Assembly (NCBI GenBank): GCA_026770025.1
Contig: JAMXDE010000003.1
Coordinates: 3,782,001 to 3,846,000 of the forward strand
DNA from: Craspedostauros australis
Lineage: Eukaryota; Bacillariophyta; Bacillariophyceae; Mastogloiales; Achnanthaceae
Length of the DNA: 64,000 nucleotides
Reading direction: 5' to 3'
Below the pieces are notes generated by a model. The model was not told the origin of the DNA. It made no database searches and saw only the letters and a program-made list of their open reading frames with translations. The position numbers and the translations under genes were made by a program. This document shows, one piece after another, positions 45,628 through 55,372 of the stretch (its first letter is position 1; every line of letters begins with the position of its first letter).

Positions 45628-46194
45628 TTATTCGTGGTTTATTTGCTGCGACAATTTCTTCCGGAAGTTGGTTCCATCTGGAAATTGTGGTGGTGGCTTC
45701 GATACTCCAGCAGACGACGGCTTTTGATTCGCGGCATTCGCTGCTGCAGCTTTGGAACCTCCTGGTTTTCCCCAACCCACTGGCGGCGCGCTGATCCCAG
45801 GTTTGCTTGCAGCTTTCGTCGTCGCAGGAGCAGGAGCGGACGGTTTACCCCATCCTGGCGGAGGCTTCGATACTCCGGCAGAGGAAGCTGGCGTTGGTGC
45901 CTTTGGTGCTGGCGCTGTTGCTTTCTTGGGAGCACAACCGACGGGTTGCGCATACGTCGTGGATGACGCTGTCGCGGATGCCGTCGCGGATGATGATGAT
46001 ACACCAGAGCCCGAAGCAGAGCCCGACGCTTTGCTGCTGTTGTTGCTGCTTTTATTGCTGCTTGTATTGCTCTTGTTGTAGTTCGTATTGTCGTAATCGT
46101 CATAGTAGTCATCCTCATCGTAGTAGTCGTCATCATCGTAGCCATCATAGTAGTCGTCCTCCACCAGATTCCTCACAAATCGATGCCTCGACAT
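45628..46194 (-). pseudogene. HBS1: HBS1-like GTPase, N-terminal fragment (upstream of the retrotransposon)
   Basis: 188-aa open frame from the ATG at 46194. It begins MSRHRFVRNLVEDDYYDGY, very like the start of HBS1 proteins in other eukaryotes (MSRHR.VRN), followed by an Asp/Tyr-rich stretch, Ser/Asn runs and two complete GWGKP repeats. The third repeat is cut by the retrotransposon after SKPPP. The frame then reads about 20 codons into the element's 5' leader and stops at 45628. Codons on the two sides of the insertion are in the same phase. Without the element and one duplication copy, the gene would have three coding segments totalling 2118 nt (about 705 aa), a normal HBS1 length. A CT run (GA on the sense strand) lies immediately upstream of the start. 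Confidence 0.9.
45688..45704. repeat. target-site duplication, 5' copy
   Basis: Minus-strand TATCGAAGCCACCACCA inside the third GWGKP repeat of HBS1, identical to 36853-36869. Related but non-identical copies of this sequence occur in the other repeats, for example near 45865, so only the two exact copies bounding the element are counted. Confidence 0.92.
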
Positions 46195-46216
46195 CTCTCT
46201 CTCTCTCTCTCTCTCT
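46195..46216. repeat. (CT)n microsatellite in the HBS1 leader
   Basis: A CT run directly upstream of the HBS1 ATG, i.e. a GA-rich 5' leader in the gene's direction. Similar runs occur at 4190-4208 and 22483-22524. Confidence 0.85.
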
Positions 46217-46891
46217 TCTGTCTCTCTGAATGAGCGTCCGCCTCTGAAGGAACGTATCGTGTGCCTCTCAATTCCTGCGATTCAAGCCGTTAACTTCGAC
46301 TCCAATACCTTCACCTTCACCTTCACTCTTGCTTTCTAACGAAAAGAGCAATGTGCTTGGCAATGGGACGGGGTCTGTGAATACAGTGGGTGGGCACAAG
46401 TACTAATACTTTGCATACTCTGCAGAGAGAGGGTACGACTACTACTATGGATGCCAGCATCACCATTGTGCGACCTGCCTCCACCCCTGAGATCGGGTGG
46501 GATGGCTTCCCTTGTGATGGCGTGGATTGTTGCTGATGGGTTGAGGATGACGTGACTCAACCACTACTATCAGTCCCGTTATAGACATCCACGACATGAC
46601 TGGAGCTCTCCAAACACAACAGCATGTTTTGGCATGTTTTGGCACGTTTCTGGCGGATTTGTGAGCTTCTGCTCATGGTGTTTGATGGGTCCTCTCATGA
46701 TTCTCGCACATTGCGCACAATACCTGCACCAGGGCAACCGTCGTCCCAAACAGTACAAGGACTCAGACATCAAGAGACGCCAGAGCGGAGAGAGAACAGA
46801 AGGAACCCTGTCGTTAGAATCGATAACATCAGATGCAGCACCAGATGCAGCACCAGATGCAACTACAACTACAACTACAACGACAGCGACA
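46217..46891. other. spacer between divergent HBS1 and LRR-like genes
   Basis: About 675 bp holding both promoters. The LRR-like frame is open from 46634, so part of this may be coding. An ACA/ACT repeat (CAACTACAACTACAA) lies at about 46859-46880. Confidence 0.45.
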
Positions 46892-47989
46892 ATGGCAATG
46901 GCAATGGCAACAGCCACTCCACAACTTCAAGAGGATGCTCACTTCGAATTACTGTGGCAGCACCTGAATCTCAAGAAACGGATCAGTGAATCCAATAGCC
47001 ATGGGTTCTCCTGCTTCAAGCTGAATGTGCGAGATAGTGATTGGGAACTACTCCACAAGCGTGGCTTCACGTGGAATCAATTCAAGAGCGTCGTGCACGA
47101 ATACGACTGCGTCTCGATCGGGCCTATCTTCCTGACACGCCTCGACCCGGTGGAAGATCCGACCTACGATAGTCACGTTCGCTTCAATAGCTTTATGGTC
47201 GTCAGTTGCAAGTACGAGCACCACGATAGACTAACTCGAAGCCACCGATCTGTCATGGAGGGGCTGTTGCTGCTGCTAGGCAACTCGCCACCAAACCCCA
47301 CAGCTCACACTCCAGGTTATCTCATCTCAGGTCTACCTGGGTCGCTGATAGTCACCCAGCCTCGAACGTCGCTTCACCTGTTCGAGATGTACCGTTGTTA
47401 CAACATCAGCTATGATCTGTCAGATTGGATGGTCCGGCACGAAAGGCTCCAACTGGTGACTTGTGACTTTGATGACGACGGAGAGCGCTTCTGCGAGCGG
47501 CTCATGACTTCCGCCTGCATCCTCGAATCCATCAGACTGGAGTTCTGCGATATCGACGCGGAATATCTGGCCGATGGCATCGAAAACTGCCGGAGCATTC
47601 ATGAGCTCTTCATCCGCAGCGACGACGGAGATACCGATTGGAGCGTCCTCATTCCAACGATTGCGAAAAGTCGCCGTCTCCGCAACGTTACATTGAGAGG
47701 CACAGCTCCAATCGCCGTGTGCGTCGATGGGTTCGTGGCTTTGGTCGCCAATGACAAGCTCCGCCAATTGAGCTACAAGATGGAGTCCTCTGAGGAAGAC
47801 TGGCCGATCGAAGCGGACGTGCGCGAAGCCCATCAACGGAAAATGCTGGACGCCTTGAGGAGAAACCTCACCCTCACCAAGCTGGAACTGGAGGCAGATA
47901 TCATAATGGCCGACTTCTTCAGCAATGAGATCAAGCCCTTGTTGAATGCTATCCGGAATCCAGCATCGATCGTGAAAGCGTGGAATTAG
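46634..47989 (+). CDS. leucine-rich-repeat-like protein
   Basis: The frame from the ATG at 46634 gives 451 aa. The ATG at 46892 (MAMAMATATPQ), after an ACA repeat that encodes poly-Thr, is a more likely start and gives about 365 aa. The C-terminal half has irregular LRR-type units: LQLVTCDFDDDGERFCERL, ILESIRLEFCDIDAEYLADGI, SIHELFIRSDDGD, RLRNVTLRGTAP and LTKLELEADII. This resembles the ribonuclease-inhibitor-like LRR proteins that are abundant in diatoms. No signal peptide or kinase domain is visible. A protein-binding role is likely; nothing more specific can be said. Confidence 0.65.
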   Translation: MFWHVSGGFVSFCSWCLMGPLMILAHCAQYLHQGNRRPKQYKDSDIKRRQSGERTEGTLSLESITSDAAPDAAPDATTTTTTTTATMAMAMATATPQLQEDAHFELLWQHLNLKKRISESNSHGFSCFKLNVRDSDWELLHKRGFTWNQFKSVVHEYDCVSIGPIFLTRLDPVEDPTYDSHVRFNSFMVVSCKYEHHDRLTRSHRSVMEGLLLLLGNSPPNPTAHTPGYLISGLPGSLIVTQPRTSLHLFEMYRCYNISYDLSDWMVRHERLQLVTCDFDDDGERFCERLMTSACILESIRLEFCDIDAEYLADGIENCRSIHELFIRSDDGDTDWSVLIPTIAKSRRLRNVTLRGTAPIAVCVDGFVALVANDKLRQLSYKMESSEEDWPIEADVREAHQRKMLDALRRNLTLTKLELEADIIMADFFSNEIKPLLNAIRNPASIVKAWN

Positions 47990-48265
47990 ATCGCAGAGAG
48001 GCGGGACAAGCAGTGGCTCACGTTCCTTCTTTCGCAATCGTTCGTTCCCAACAATCTGCATGTCTTCATGCCTATGCCATTCACCTCCTTCAGCAACACT
48101 GCAGCTCGTATTTGGACACAATAAACCAGCGCCTCAGGGTATGGGCAGCAACGTGCTTAACAAAATAGACCTCTGCTGAATAGGAGTAGAATATTCCATG
48201 AGTCTAGAGCATATTGAGACACAGATATTTACCTGTTCAGGATCATCACAGCATCGATACGAACA

Positions 48266-50599
48266 TCAACTCCCCACTTTCATGCGCTTGCCTTCTGCCA
48301 ACGTTTCGGCCTTTGTTCCCATCGATGCTGCCTTCGCGCGGCTTTCTTCGCGCTTTTGTGCGTTGGCCATCGTCTCTCTCCTCTTTCGGAATGCATGCGC
48401 AGCCTTGCCCGATGCCTCTGAGAATTCCACTTCGACCCAGCCCGACATTCCTCCTTCGCAAACCCGTTTGATGAATCGCCCGCCGCGTTTATGGACGAGG
48501 TAGACGAGCCGTTCTGCTATGGGCGTCTTGCCTTTGCGAGGCGAGGTATCGTACGTGTCATACCATTCGGCGACCAGCGTCCGCAGGTACTGGTTGCCGC
48601 TATGATTTTGGAATGGCCGGCCACGTCCAAGGAGGACGTCGAATTCGGTCGGTGTTTCTATCAGTCTGGGGGTCGGGGTGAGGCTGACGCTGACGTCGTT
48701 TGGCCTGGCATCTTCGTGGTGAATTCTGTTGCCACCGGAAATACCATCGCTCGTTTCTGTCGAAATCAGGCTTGGATTCCCGTCGCAATCGACATGTTGC
48801 TTGGTGTCGGATGAGCGAAGGGCGGGGGTCGTCGTCGATGCGGAACACGCTATTGGGAGCTCTATTCTTGTGTTGGCAACTGCATTCACGCCGTTCCTTG
48901 AGCCGTTGGTGTGATTATTTGTCGCGGCGACGTCGAGAGTATCCCCACCAAACACTTCACTCAAATCTGCATCGCTGAATTCCGACGGTACCAGGCCAAG
49001 CAGTTGGGCAAGGTAGTCTTCGTTGAGATCATCGGCAACGTCGATGGAGTCATGTGCATCGTTGGTTGGGTCGCGAGCTTGTTCCACGTTTGTGTGATTG
49101 AGCGTTGGAGATTGCATCAAAATGCCGTTCACAATACCCGTCTCATGCGACGAAGTTGCCGGCGTCCGAAGGTTGTTGGCAACATGATCGCCATGAAAAC
49201 TCGGGGAATCAGTGGATGTGACTCCGCCAACATAGCCTTGGCCAACATTCGGCGCTACCACATATTGATCAGGAAACGATGCATGATGCGGAGCATGGAC
49301 GGCAGTGTTACCGATATTCTCCGCATCGGGTGCTTGCTCCGGGTGCAGTCGAGGGTGTTGATTGTTGTGAAAGTGGCCAAATCCTGGGGCAACAACAGAA
49401 GCTCCCTGAGCAGGATCGGTTGATTTGGTTGAATGCATGGGACGAAAAGCTGGGTCGTCGATGCTCGAAGGCATCGCGGTTGCTTCAATATGGCGTCTCT
49501 GCTGTTTTCGCTGCTGTCTCTCCAAGAGGATTTCTGTCTCCTGTCGCCGCACCTGTTCCACCCAAGGTAGATGGTTATCGTACGAGGTTTCGCCGTTGTC
49601 CTTGATTGGCATGAGGTCGGCCGGGATCCCATATCCCCTCAGAGTGTCCTTGCAGTGCTGCACAGATCCAGTGTGAGAGCGACATCGATGGCGCACCTTG
49701 CTGATAACGCTGAGTTGGATCATGGTGCTGATCTGCTGCGAAGTCGTTTGGGATTCTGAAATGAAGTGACACGCTCGGAACCGGAGGGGTAGCTGGCCTG
49801 AAAGTCTCCCGACCTTGTAGAGACCCCTGCAGGCGGACATGTCGATTTCGCTGCGATCCACGAATCCGTTTCGGATCCACACCACGCCATTCCTTTGCGT
49901 TTCTTCATCTTTCAAGAGCAGCATGGCGAAGTAGAATAGTCCCATCACGTTGGCATTCGGGTGCTTCAGCATGTGCTCATCGAGTCGGCGCACGCATATC
50001 ACGACACGCCCCGCGGAGTCTCGCACGGGCAGCACTTGGCAGCAACCGCTGGTGACCAGCTCCGCAGCCTCCGCATTGAGATCTTCCAACGTGATCGTCT
50101 CAACGAGCAGCTCTTTCCCGAACAGCCTCAGCTTCGTCTCGAACCAATCGACCATGCGTTTGGCCGCGACCGTCGAGTCATATCCGTCGAAGCGCAAGAA
50201 CATGAGCCGCAGCTTGGGATCCTCCACGTAGGATGGGTCCAACTTCTGGGCGAGATCGTACGCTGGCTTGTCCTCGATCACGTGTATCTGGACGCTCATG
50301 TCGTCCAGCTTGGCCGTCAGGAACGACGGCGTTTCATCATCGAGGTCGTTGACCCCGTGGACGTCTTCGTACACCTTTTCCCGCTCGTCGAGGCAAAGCT
50401 TGTTCATCTCCGCTTTGATGATCTCGTTTGGATTGAACGTCTCCAGGAGGCCGGACACCGTCGGCAAGGTTTCCGCAACGGGCGTCGCCATCGTCATTGC
50501 TGCAGCAGTGGCGGCAGCTATATGCGTGGGCGTGTTTGTGTTTGTGCGCATGCCTTCCGCACACTCCAGCGGGTCGTCATGCTTCGTGCTCGCTCTCAT
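48266..50599 (-). CDS. diatom CRAL-TRIO-like + DUF6824 protein
   Basis: Single exon, 777 aa, ATG at 50599. Residues about 50-330 resemble the Sec14/CRAL-TRIO-like segment common in diatoms: FNPNEIIKAEMNKLCLDEREKVYEDVHGV at the front, then LRLMFLRFDGYDSTVAAKRMVDWFE, VRRLDEHMLK and GLFYFAMLLLKDEETQ. A long disordered Ser/Thr/His-rich middle follows. Residues 654-742 form a DUF6824 domain: DVLLGRGRPFQNHSGN, GKTPIAERLVYLVHKRGGRF, GWVEVEFSEASGKAAHAFRKRR. DUF6824 is widespread in diatoms, is thought to bind DNA, and often stands alone. The pairing with a lipid-binding-like module suggests a lipid- or membrane-linked regulator, but this is inference. A short Lys/Arg tail (GKRMKVGS) may be a nuclear signal. 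Confidence 0.85.
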   Translation of the reverse strand: MRASTKHDDPLECAEGMRTNTNTPTHIAAATAAAMTMATPVAETLPTVSGLLETFNPNEIIKAEMNKLCLDEREKVYEDVHGVNDLDDETPSFLTAKLDDMSVQIHVIEDKPAYDLAQKLDPSYVEDPKLRLMFLRFDGYDSTVAAKRMVDWFETKLRLFGKELLVETITLEDLNAEAAELVTSGCCQVLPVRDSAGRVVICVRRLDEHMLKHPNANVMGLFYFAMLLLKDEETQRNGVVWIRNGFVDRSEIDMSACRGLYKVGRLSGQLPLRFRACHFISESQTTSQQISTMIQLSVISKVRHRCRSHTGSVQHCKDTLRGYGIPADLMPIKDNGETSYDNHLPWVEQVRRQETEILLERQQRKQQRRHIEATAMPSSIDDPAFRPMHSTKSTDPAQGASVVAPGFGHFHNNQHPRLHPEQAPDAENIGNTAVHAPHHASFPDQYVVAPNVGQGYVGGVTSTDSPSFHGDHVANNLRTPATSSHETGIVNGILMQSPTLNHTNVEQARDPTNDAHDSIDVADDLNEDYLAQLLGLVPSEFSDADLSEVFGGDTLDVAATNNHTNGSRNGVNAVANTRIELPIACSASTTTPALRSSDTKQHVDCDGNPSLISTETSDGISGGNRIHHEDARPNDVSVSLTPTPRLIETPTEFDVLLGRGRPFQNHSGNQYLRTLVAEWYDTYDTSPRKGKTPIAERLVYLVHKRGGRFIKRVCEGGMSGWVEVEFSEASGKAAHAFRKRRETMANAQKREESRAKAASMGTKAETLAEGKRMKVGS

Positions 50600-52620
50600 C
50601 TCTGTACTCGGAGAGGCCTTCCGTTGCGAAGAAGGGAATGCGAAATGCTATGGTGTTGAATGTTGATCGTCGGTGGACTTGTGAGGGTACCAGAATGCGG
50701 TGATGTGTGACGTTGTTCGTGAAGTGAGGAGTCGCACTTCCTCATCCCCCTTGCCAGGCCGTTGCTTTGTGTTGTTGGTTTGGTGTTGACTGGATGGGAG
50801 CCGCGGGACTATTTGATGTCGCTGTGTCTACCGCCATGGTTCTCGTCCCGAGGCGAACATTGGAGATCTTCATGAGTAGTCGTACGACTACGACTCCGGG
50901 GTTGGCTGACATCAGGATTGAATTCTTCGTCGATCCATCGGAAGTTTCTGTCGTGCAAAAGAGAACTGTTGGCGCCCCCACATCGAGGGGCGGACACCCA
51001 CAAGGAGGAAAGTTGCTGTGTCATCCGGCAACATCAAGGAGGGGCGGATACGACTGACATGCGACATGGCGCAACCCGAACAGGTACAGATTCTTGATCC
51101 AGGGTGGGCGTGATGCGTCTGATTGACAATCGCAACAAGCACCACGTCTGGTCCACCAGTCTGCCACCTCCTGCGACGCTCCAGGCTGTCTCATGATACC
51201 ATCGGTCTCCAATGTTCGAGACCCAGAGGAAAAGCTGATTGCTCATTTGGCTCTCCATCTCATTCGTCTGACTAGCTGCAACTTGCTAGAGAGAGTGGCG
51301 ACAGTTCCGAAGAGACGATCTCAAGTGGAGGGAGATGGATCTCTCCGCGATGCCGACGAGCATTCTATTCTATCACAGACCATTGGATCGGCTGTGGTTC
51401 CAAATAGAGCTAGATTCAATTATCTCGTCGCGTTCCTCTATCTTGTAGCGCTAATGTTCTGGAGAGATACTCGTGGGCATTCCCGCATGGTGCTCGTCGG
51501 AAGTTGCGTGCTCCTGCCCTCGTTGTGTCTTGTGGTGTTGCGTGTCATACAATGGAATAGATCGTATTCTATATTAGACAGCAACAACAATGGCGCTTGC
51601 CTCTCGATTTGTGATGTTTCAATCACACACATCATCAATCACCGATCGCGCCTCTGCCGAAGAACGATCAACATCCAAACAACAACAATGGAGAGGATGA
51701 ACACTCCACGCATTTGAATGTCCAAGACAAGAGAGCGAAACGCCGTGGTTTTGCTGCCTCTCTCTCTCTCTCTTGCAATGGCCAGCTCACGGATGGTCAT
51801 TGGTGGTCGCTATCAGTGGACATTTGCTGGGTTCCTGATCATCTTGCTCTTGATGCTATTGCCTCTGATGTCCCGTCATCGACTCGCTGCACATTGCAGA
51901 TGCACTCTCTCTCTCTAGAATGCTGAGGTCGCTTGTACCACACCACAACGCTGCTTGGAAAGGTATGTTGCATGCCATGTTGAAGAGCTCGAGACAGACA
52001 GCAACGAGAAACTTGTGGCAGATGTTGATGGCTTTGATAAGCGAAACGCTGTTTTAAAAGAGGTAAACAACCTCCTTTTGCGATTTTACAGTCTCTCATC
52101 GTGACTGCTCTCTTTATTTGGCTGTTCTGATGCGGCATCGCCATGACATGACTGCCACTAACTGACCATTTCCTGCGACACCAAACCGCGACTTTTGCCA
52201 ACCTTTGGTTCACAATTTGCACGGTTGCAAGAAGGATCCACAAACGGTGCTGGTCACAACATCACAGAAGTATGATACTCATACGATGGCGAATCATCGA
52301 TCTTCACGGTCATCTCAGTAGTAGTAGCAACTCACACCCCTGTTGTTTGATTTGCTGCAAGTACGCGTAGAGCAGAACGCTGTACTCTACGGAGACTAAT
52401 GCGCTTCGAGTACTCGTATGGACTTCATCAACCATCAATCCCCAAAGTTCGGGAGCTAGCAACCATCGCCCCTTTCGCTTTTGTTCTCCTTCACGTGCCT
52501 TCGCTTGCATCCACATGCATCAAACCTCCTCTTGCTCCAATTGCAACAAAGCCAGCGTACTTGTGGGCGTATGGTGTCTGTTGGTTTTGCATTGACGCGG
52601 CCGTCACATAATCCAAACAC
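50600..52620. other. intergenic region, no convincing gene
   Basis: About 2 kb between the DUF6824 gene (-) and the first VRF-family gene (+), so both promoters lie here. An open frame at 51193-51717 (+) has two hydrophobic stretches (FNYLVAFLYLVALMFW; MVLVGSCVLLPSLCLVVL) but no recognisable family. CT runs occur near 51758-51772 and 51905-51915. A TACTCGTA octamer is at 52411. Confidence 0.4.
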
Positions 52621-53487
52621 ATGATAATGAACAGCTCAAGATTTGAAGCATCCATGTCACCCAACGCACTCGCGACGAATGAGATCAATGCTGGTGATCT
52701 CCAGAAATCGTTAGATCTTTCCCCCGTCCCATGTGTGCGACGTTGCAGCTGGTCCACAGAATCATGCAGCTGGATGAGTTCACAACATGACGCTGGCAAC
52801 GATGACAGTAACGATCAAGCACATTCTTCGACACAGATGCCTTGCCATGAAGCTTCTGGGAATGTATCTGGGTTGCATGATGAGCCACCCAAGCCATGGC
52901 CAGTAGCACCGCTGCAAGCATCATCTTTGGTTCCGCCCCAGAAATCGAAAACCGTGAAGAGGGTCCGGTTTTCTACCATCGAGATCCGAGAGTACCCGAT
53001 GACGTTAGGCGGTGGGCCAACTTCGTGCGGTGCTCCGGTTACGCTGGAATGGAGACATGTTCGAACGACGCGGAAGTCGCTCCTTTCCGTCGAAGGGAGC
53101 GAGGCACAAGACAGATGGGAGGAGTCGGATGGCAGCAGGCGCTCGGTCGCATCGTTGGACCGAGCATGCAGTGATCTGACGCATTCGCGTAGCCATCTCG
53201 TTCCGATGCCATCGTGGATGCGACGAAACATTCTGGAAGATGCTGGATTCTCACAGTCGCAGATTGTGCAAGCAAAGCTGAAATCGAAGATGTGCCAGCA
53301 GCAACGTCGAGAAACGGACCTGCTGGATCAACTCGCAAAAGCGAAGGCCGTGCAACGCACACATCAACGTAAGAAGAAGTCGAAACAGCGGCAACAGCGG
53401 CAACACGAACAGTGCCAACCGAGCAACACTGCCACTATGCACCAGGGGAAAGCACAACGCCATTCGGCGCTGAGTCGATGGTTGTGA
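52621..53487 (+). CDS. diatom 'VRF-REY-GW' family protein, copy 1
   Basis: 288 aa, ATG at 52621. The diagnostic block is at residues 113-146: VKRVRFSTIEIREYPMTLGGGP, then APVTLEWRH. The C-terminal part has SWMRRNILEDAGFSQSQIVQAKLKSKMCQQQRRET followed by a Lys/Arg/Gln-rich coiled-coil-like tail (residues about 245-280). Proteins with this V.F..V.VREY....GD.P....GPP...GW pattern are numerous in diatoms and have no known function as far as I know. The N-terminal 110 residues are disordered. A paralogue follows 1.9 kb downstream on the same strand, suggesting tandem duplication. The basic tail could bind nucleic acid, but this is unproven. Confidence 0.75.
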   Translation: MIMNSSRFEASMSPNALATNEINAGDLQKSLDLSPVPCVRRCSWSTESCSWMSSQHDAGNDDSNDQAHSSTQMPCHEASGNVSGLHDEPPKPWPVAPLQASSLVPPQKSKTVKRVRFSTIEIREYPMTLGGGPTSCGAPVTLEWRHVRTTRKSLLSVEGSEAQDRWEESDGSRRSVASLDRACSDLTHSRSHLVPMPSWMRRNILEDAGFSQSQIVQAKLKSKMCQQQRRETDLLDQLAKAKAVQRTHQRKKKSKQRQQRQHEQCQPSNTATMHQGKAQRHSALSRWL

Positions 53488-55372
53488 TTGCTGATGGGCC
53501 TTCCGTGAAAGTTGGAGACAGTGACGACGGGAATCATGACCGTGATCGTGAGGGGGAAAGGGCCGCTTCGTAGCATCCGATCGGCGAAGCACAGCCCCTG
53601 CGCGAATCACGACAACCATGCCAGCTGCTCCACATCCGCGTCAAAGCACAGGACTCTACACAACTCGACTCTAATTGGAATAGCTCGTACTCTCTACAGA
53701 AAGCAATATCGTATTGTTTGTTATATATAGTACTTATGCGGGGAGTAGTTGCTGTGCGTTGCGAGGGGAATGCGCTGACAGCACTTTCAACACATGTGAA
53801 GATGTGACCTCATGGGGCGATCGATTCCTTCATACAATCTAAGGTGGAGTGCGCCCAATTACTTCATGTGCTTCATCGGAGATCGTACACATTCCGTAGG
53901 TCGTACTACACAGAGGCTCATCTCTACTGTGCTGCACTGTATCATCATCCGCTGTGTCTTGTTGTATCATACGAGTACTCGACCGCACTTTTAGCTCGTG
54001 GATAGCATGAGTCATTCTTCCCCGATGCTGCACGCTGACCAATGGCAGAGCGTCCACATCTGCGAAGGCTTCTATTTGCAGCCTCTCTTGCGGGACGGAA
54101 GGGTGTACACAGTATTGGCCAAGGAGGAACAAGGGAGCCAAACAAATCCATCTTCGTCCAGATGAAGCACGAAGGATGACGTGAAGCCGCGGGCAGCAGA
54201 CTAAATCGGATTGCGGACCATGCCCAACCACCACCGTCGTCCAACTTTCTCGGCCGTCGTTTCGAGCCGCCGAACGGATCCCAACGTCGTCGCTGATGTA
54301 TCTCTGTGTTCGCCAAGCTGATGAGCATGTTCAACCTGTGTCACTGCCCAGCCCCAAAACAAAATGTGGTGTCTCTTGTCAAGCCTCTGTGGCCGAGAGA
54401 GGGAGTGGTGTGATCGTGATTGTCATTCTTTTGGCGCACGGTGACGTCAACCAAGAAGCATGCGGTTCCGGTAGCGCAGCCTGTTATCTTTTTACGACTG
54501 CTTGGATGTTTTCCCTCGAACACGCGACACGCTGGGACGCACAATTTGTGCCAAGAAGGTCATGCTGGGTGTTGTAACAACAGCGCTCTCGCCGGTCTCT
54601 ACCCGGCTTTGAGCCGAAGGACAGTTCCAGACGATGTTACTGTGTGATTGTATGGGTGGTAAATCAGATAGTTACAATTGATTTTTATGGTGTTTGTTTG
54701 CTCTCTCTCTCTTTGTTGTTGTTTGCTGTTGCTGTGATCTCATCGCTGACTTGGCGCAGCGATTGTGTGGTCTCGGTTGGTTTTCCTTGCCTGGTCTGGT
54801 CTTCGTCGGGATGCTCCGAAACCACAGGTAGACCGGGAATGTAGGCGTCTTCCCCAACACTGGGATTGTCGAAGGGTCATGACGCCTCAATTATGCACCC
54901 AAATGGATAAGTATTTCTCCCTGGAATATCACTCGTGTTGGAATTGAGAACGTTGGGTTGAATGTACTCAGCCCATGAGAGCTGCAATGGTCGCAGAATG
55001 GAAAGTGCAACGAAATCGCAATTGACATTGCTCTTGTGATAGAATACCCAAAAGGCCATGACCCGCAACAAACACATCGATTCAACTGGATGTCGCAGCG
55101 TCTATACAAGTAATTAACAAAGGCCCTTTGAATAAATATCAATTCGGTCCGAACAGTGCCTCATATTCCTTCATCACGCAAAGAGACAAACGAAGGCGGA
55201 TCAAAACTGCATGCCGGAAACACACCAGCGACGCGACACCTGCGATCTGAACACATCGCTTCAGAACAAATGCCAAAACCACACAGCAATCGGAAAGTGA
55301 AACCGGCGAGGAGAGGTACAAAGGAAGAGAAGACCACGCAAAACACGACACCACACGAACAGGTAGGTATGC
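53488..55372. other. intergenic region between the VRF-family copies
   Basis: About 1.9 kb. Short open frames on both strands have no recognisable domains. It includes AT-rich TATATATAG near 53723-53731. No remnant of a third family copy was recognised. Confidence 0.45.

Larger units (their letters stand above)
36870..45687 (-). mobile_element. full-length non-LTR (LINE) retrotransposon with APE, RT and RNase H; I-clade-like
   Basis: An 8.8-kb element with no terminal repeats, flanked by 17-bp direct repeats. Reading on the minus strand: a 114-bp 5' leader (45687-45574), ORF1 (45573-42847), ORF2 (42854-37095), a 3' UTR of about 210 bp and a tail of five TTA units (36884-36870) instead of poly-A. 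A trinucleotide tail plus an RNase H domain after the RT is typical of the I group. Both ORFs are intact and the duplication is perfect, so the copy is young and may be active. The sense strand is purine-rich (the plus strand is visibly C/T-rich), unlike the flanking genes. It sits in sense orientation in the HBS1 coding region. Confidence 0.95.

Noticed and set aside
36853..45704. LTR retrotransposon or giant intron explaining the split HBS1
   Set aside because: No terminal repeats, integrase or protease. Boundaries are a 17-bp duplication and a TTA tail with no usable GT-AG at the junction, all pointing to a non-LTR insertion.
44830..45966. 378-aa plus-strand open frame over LINE ORF1 and HBS1
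   Set aside because: Crosses the element boundary in antisense; Leu/Ser/Cys-rich because the sense strand is purine-rich.
51193..51717. Possible small two-helix membrane protein
   Set aside because: Hydrophobic stretches alone are weak evidence; there is no homology, and overlapping frames are equally open.
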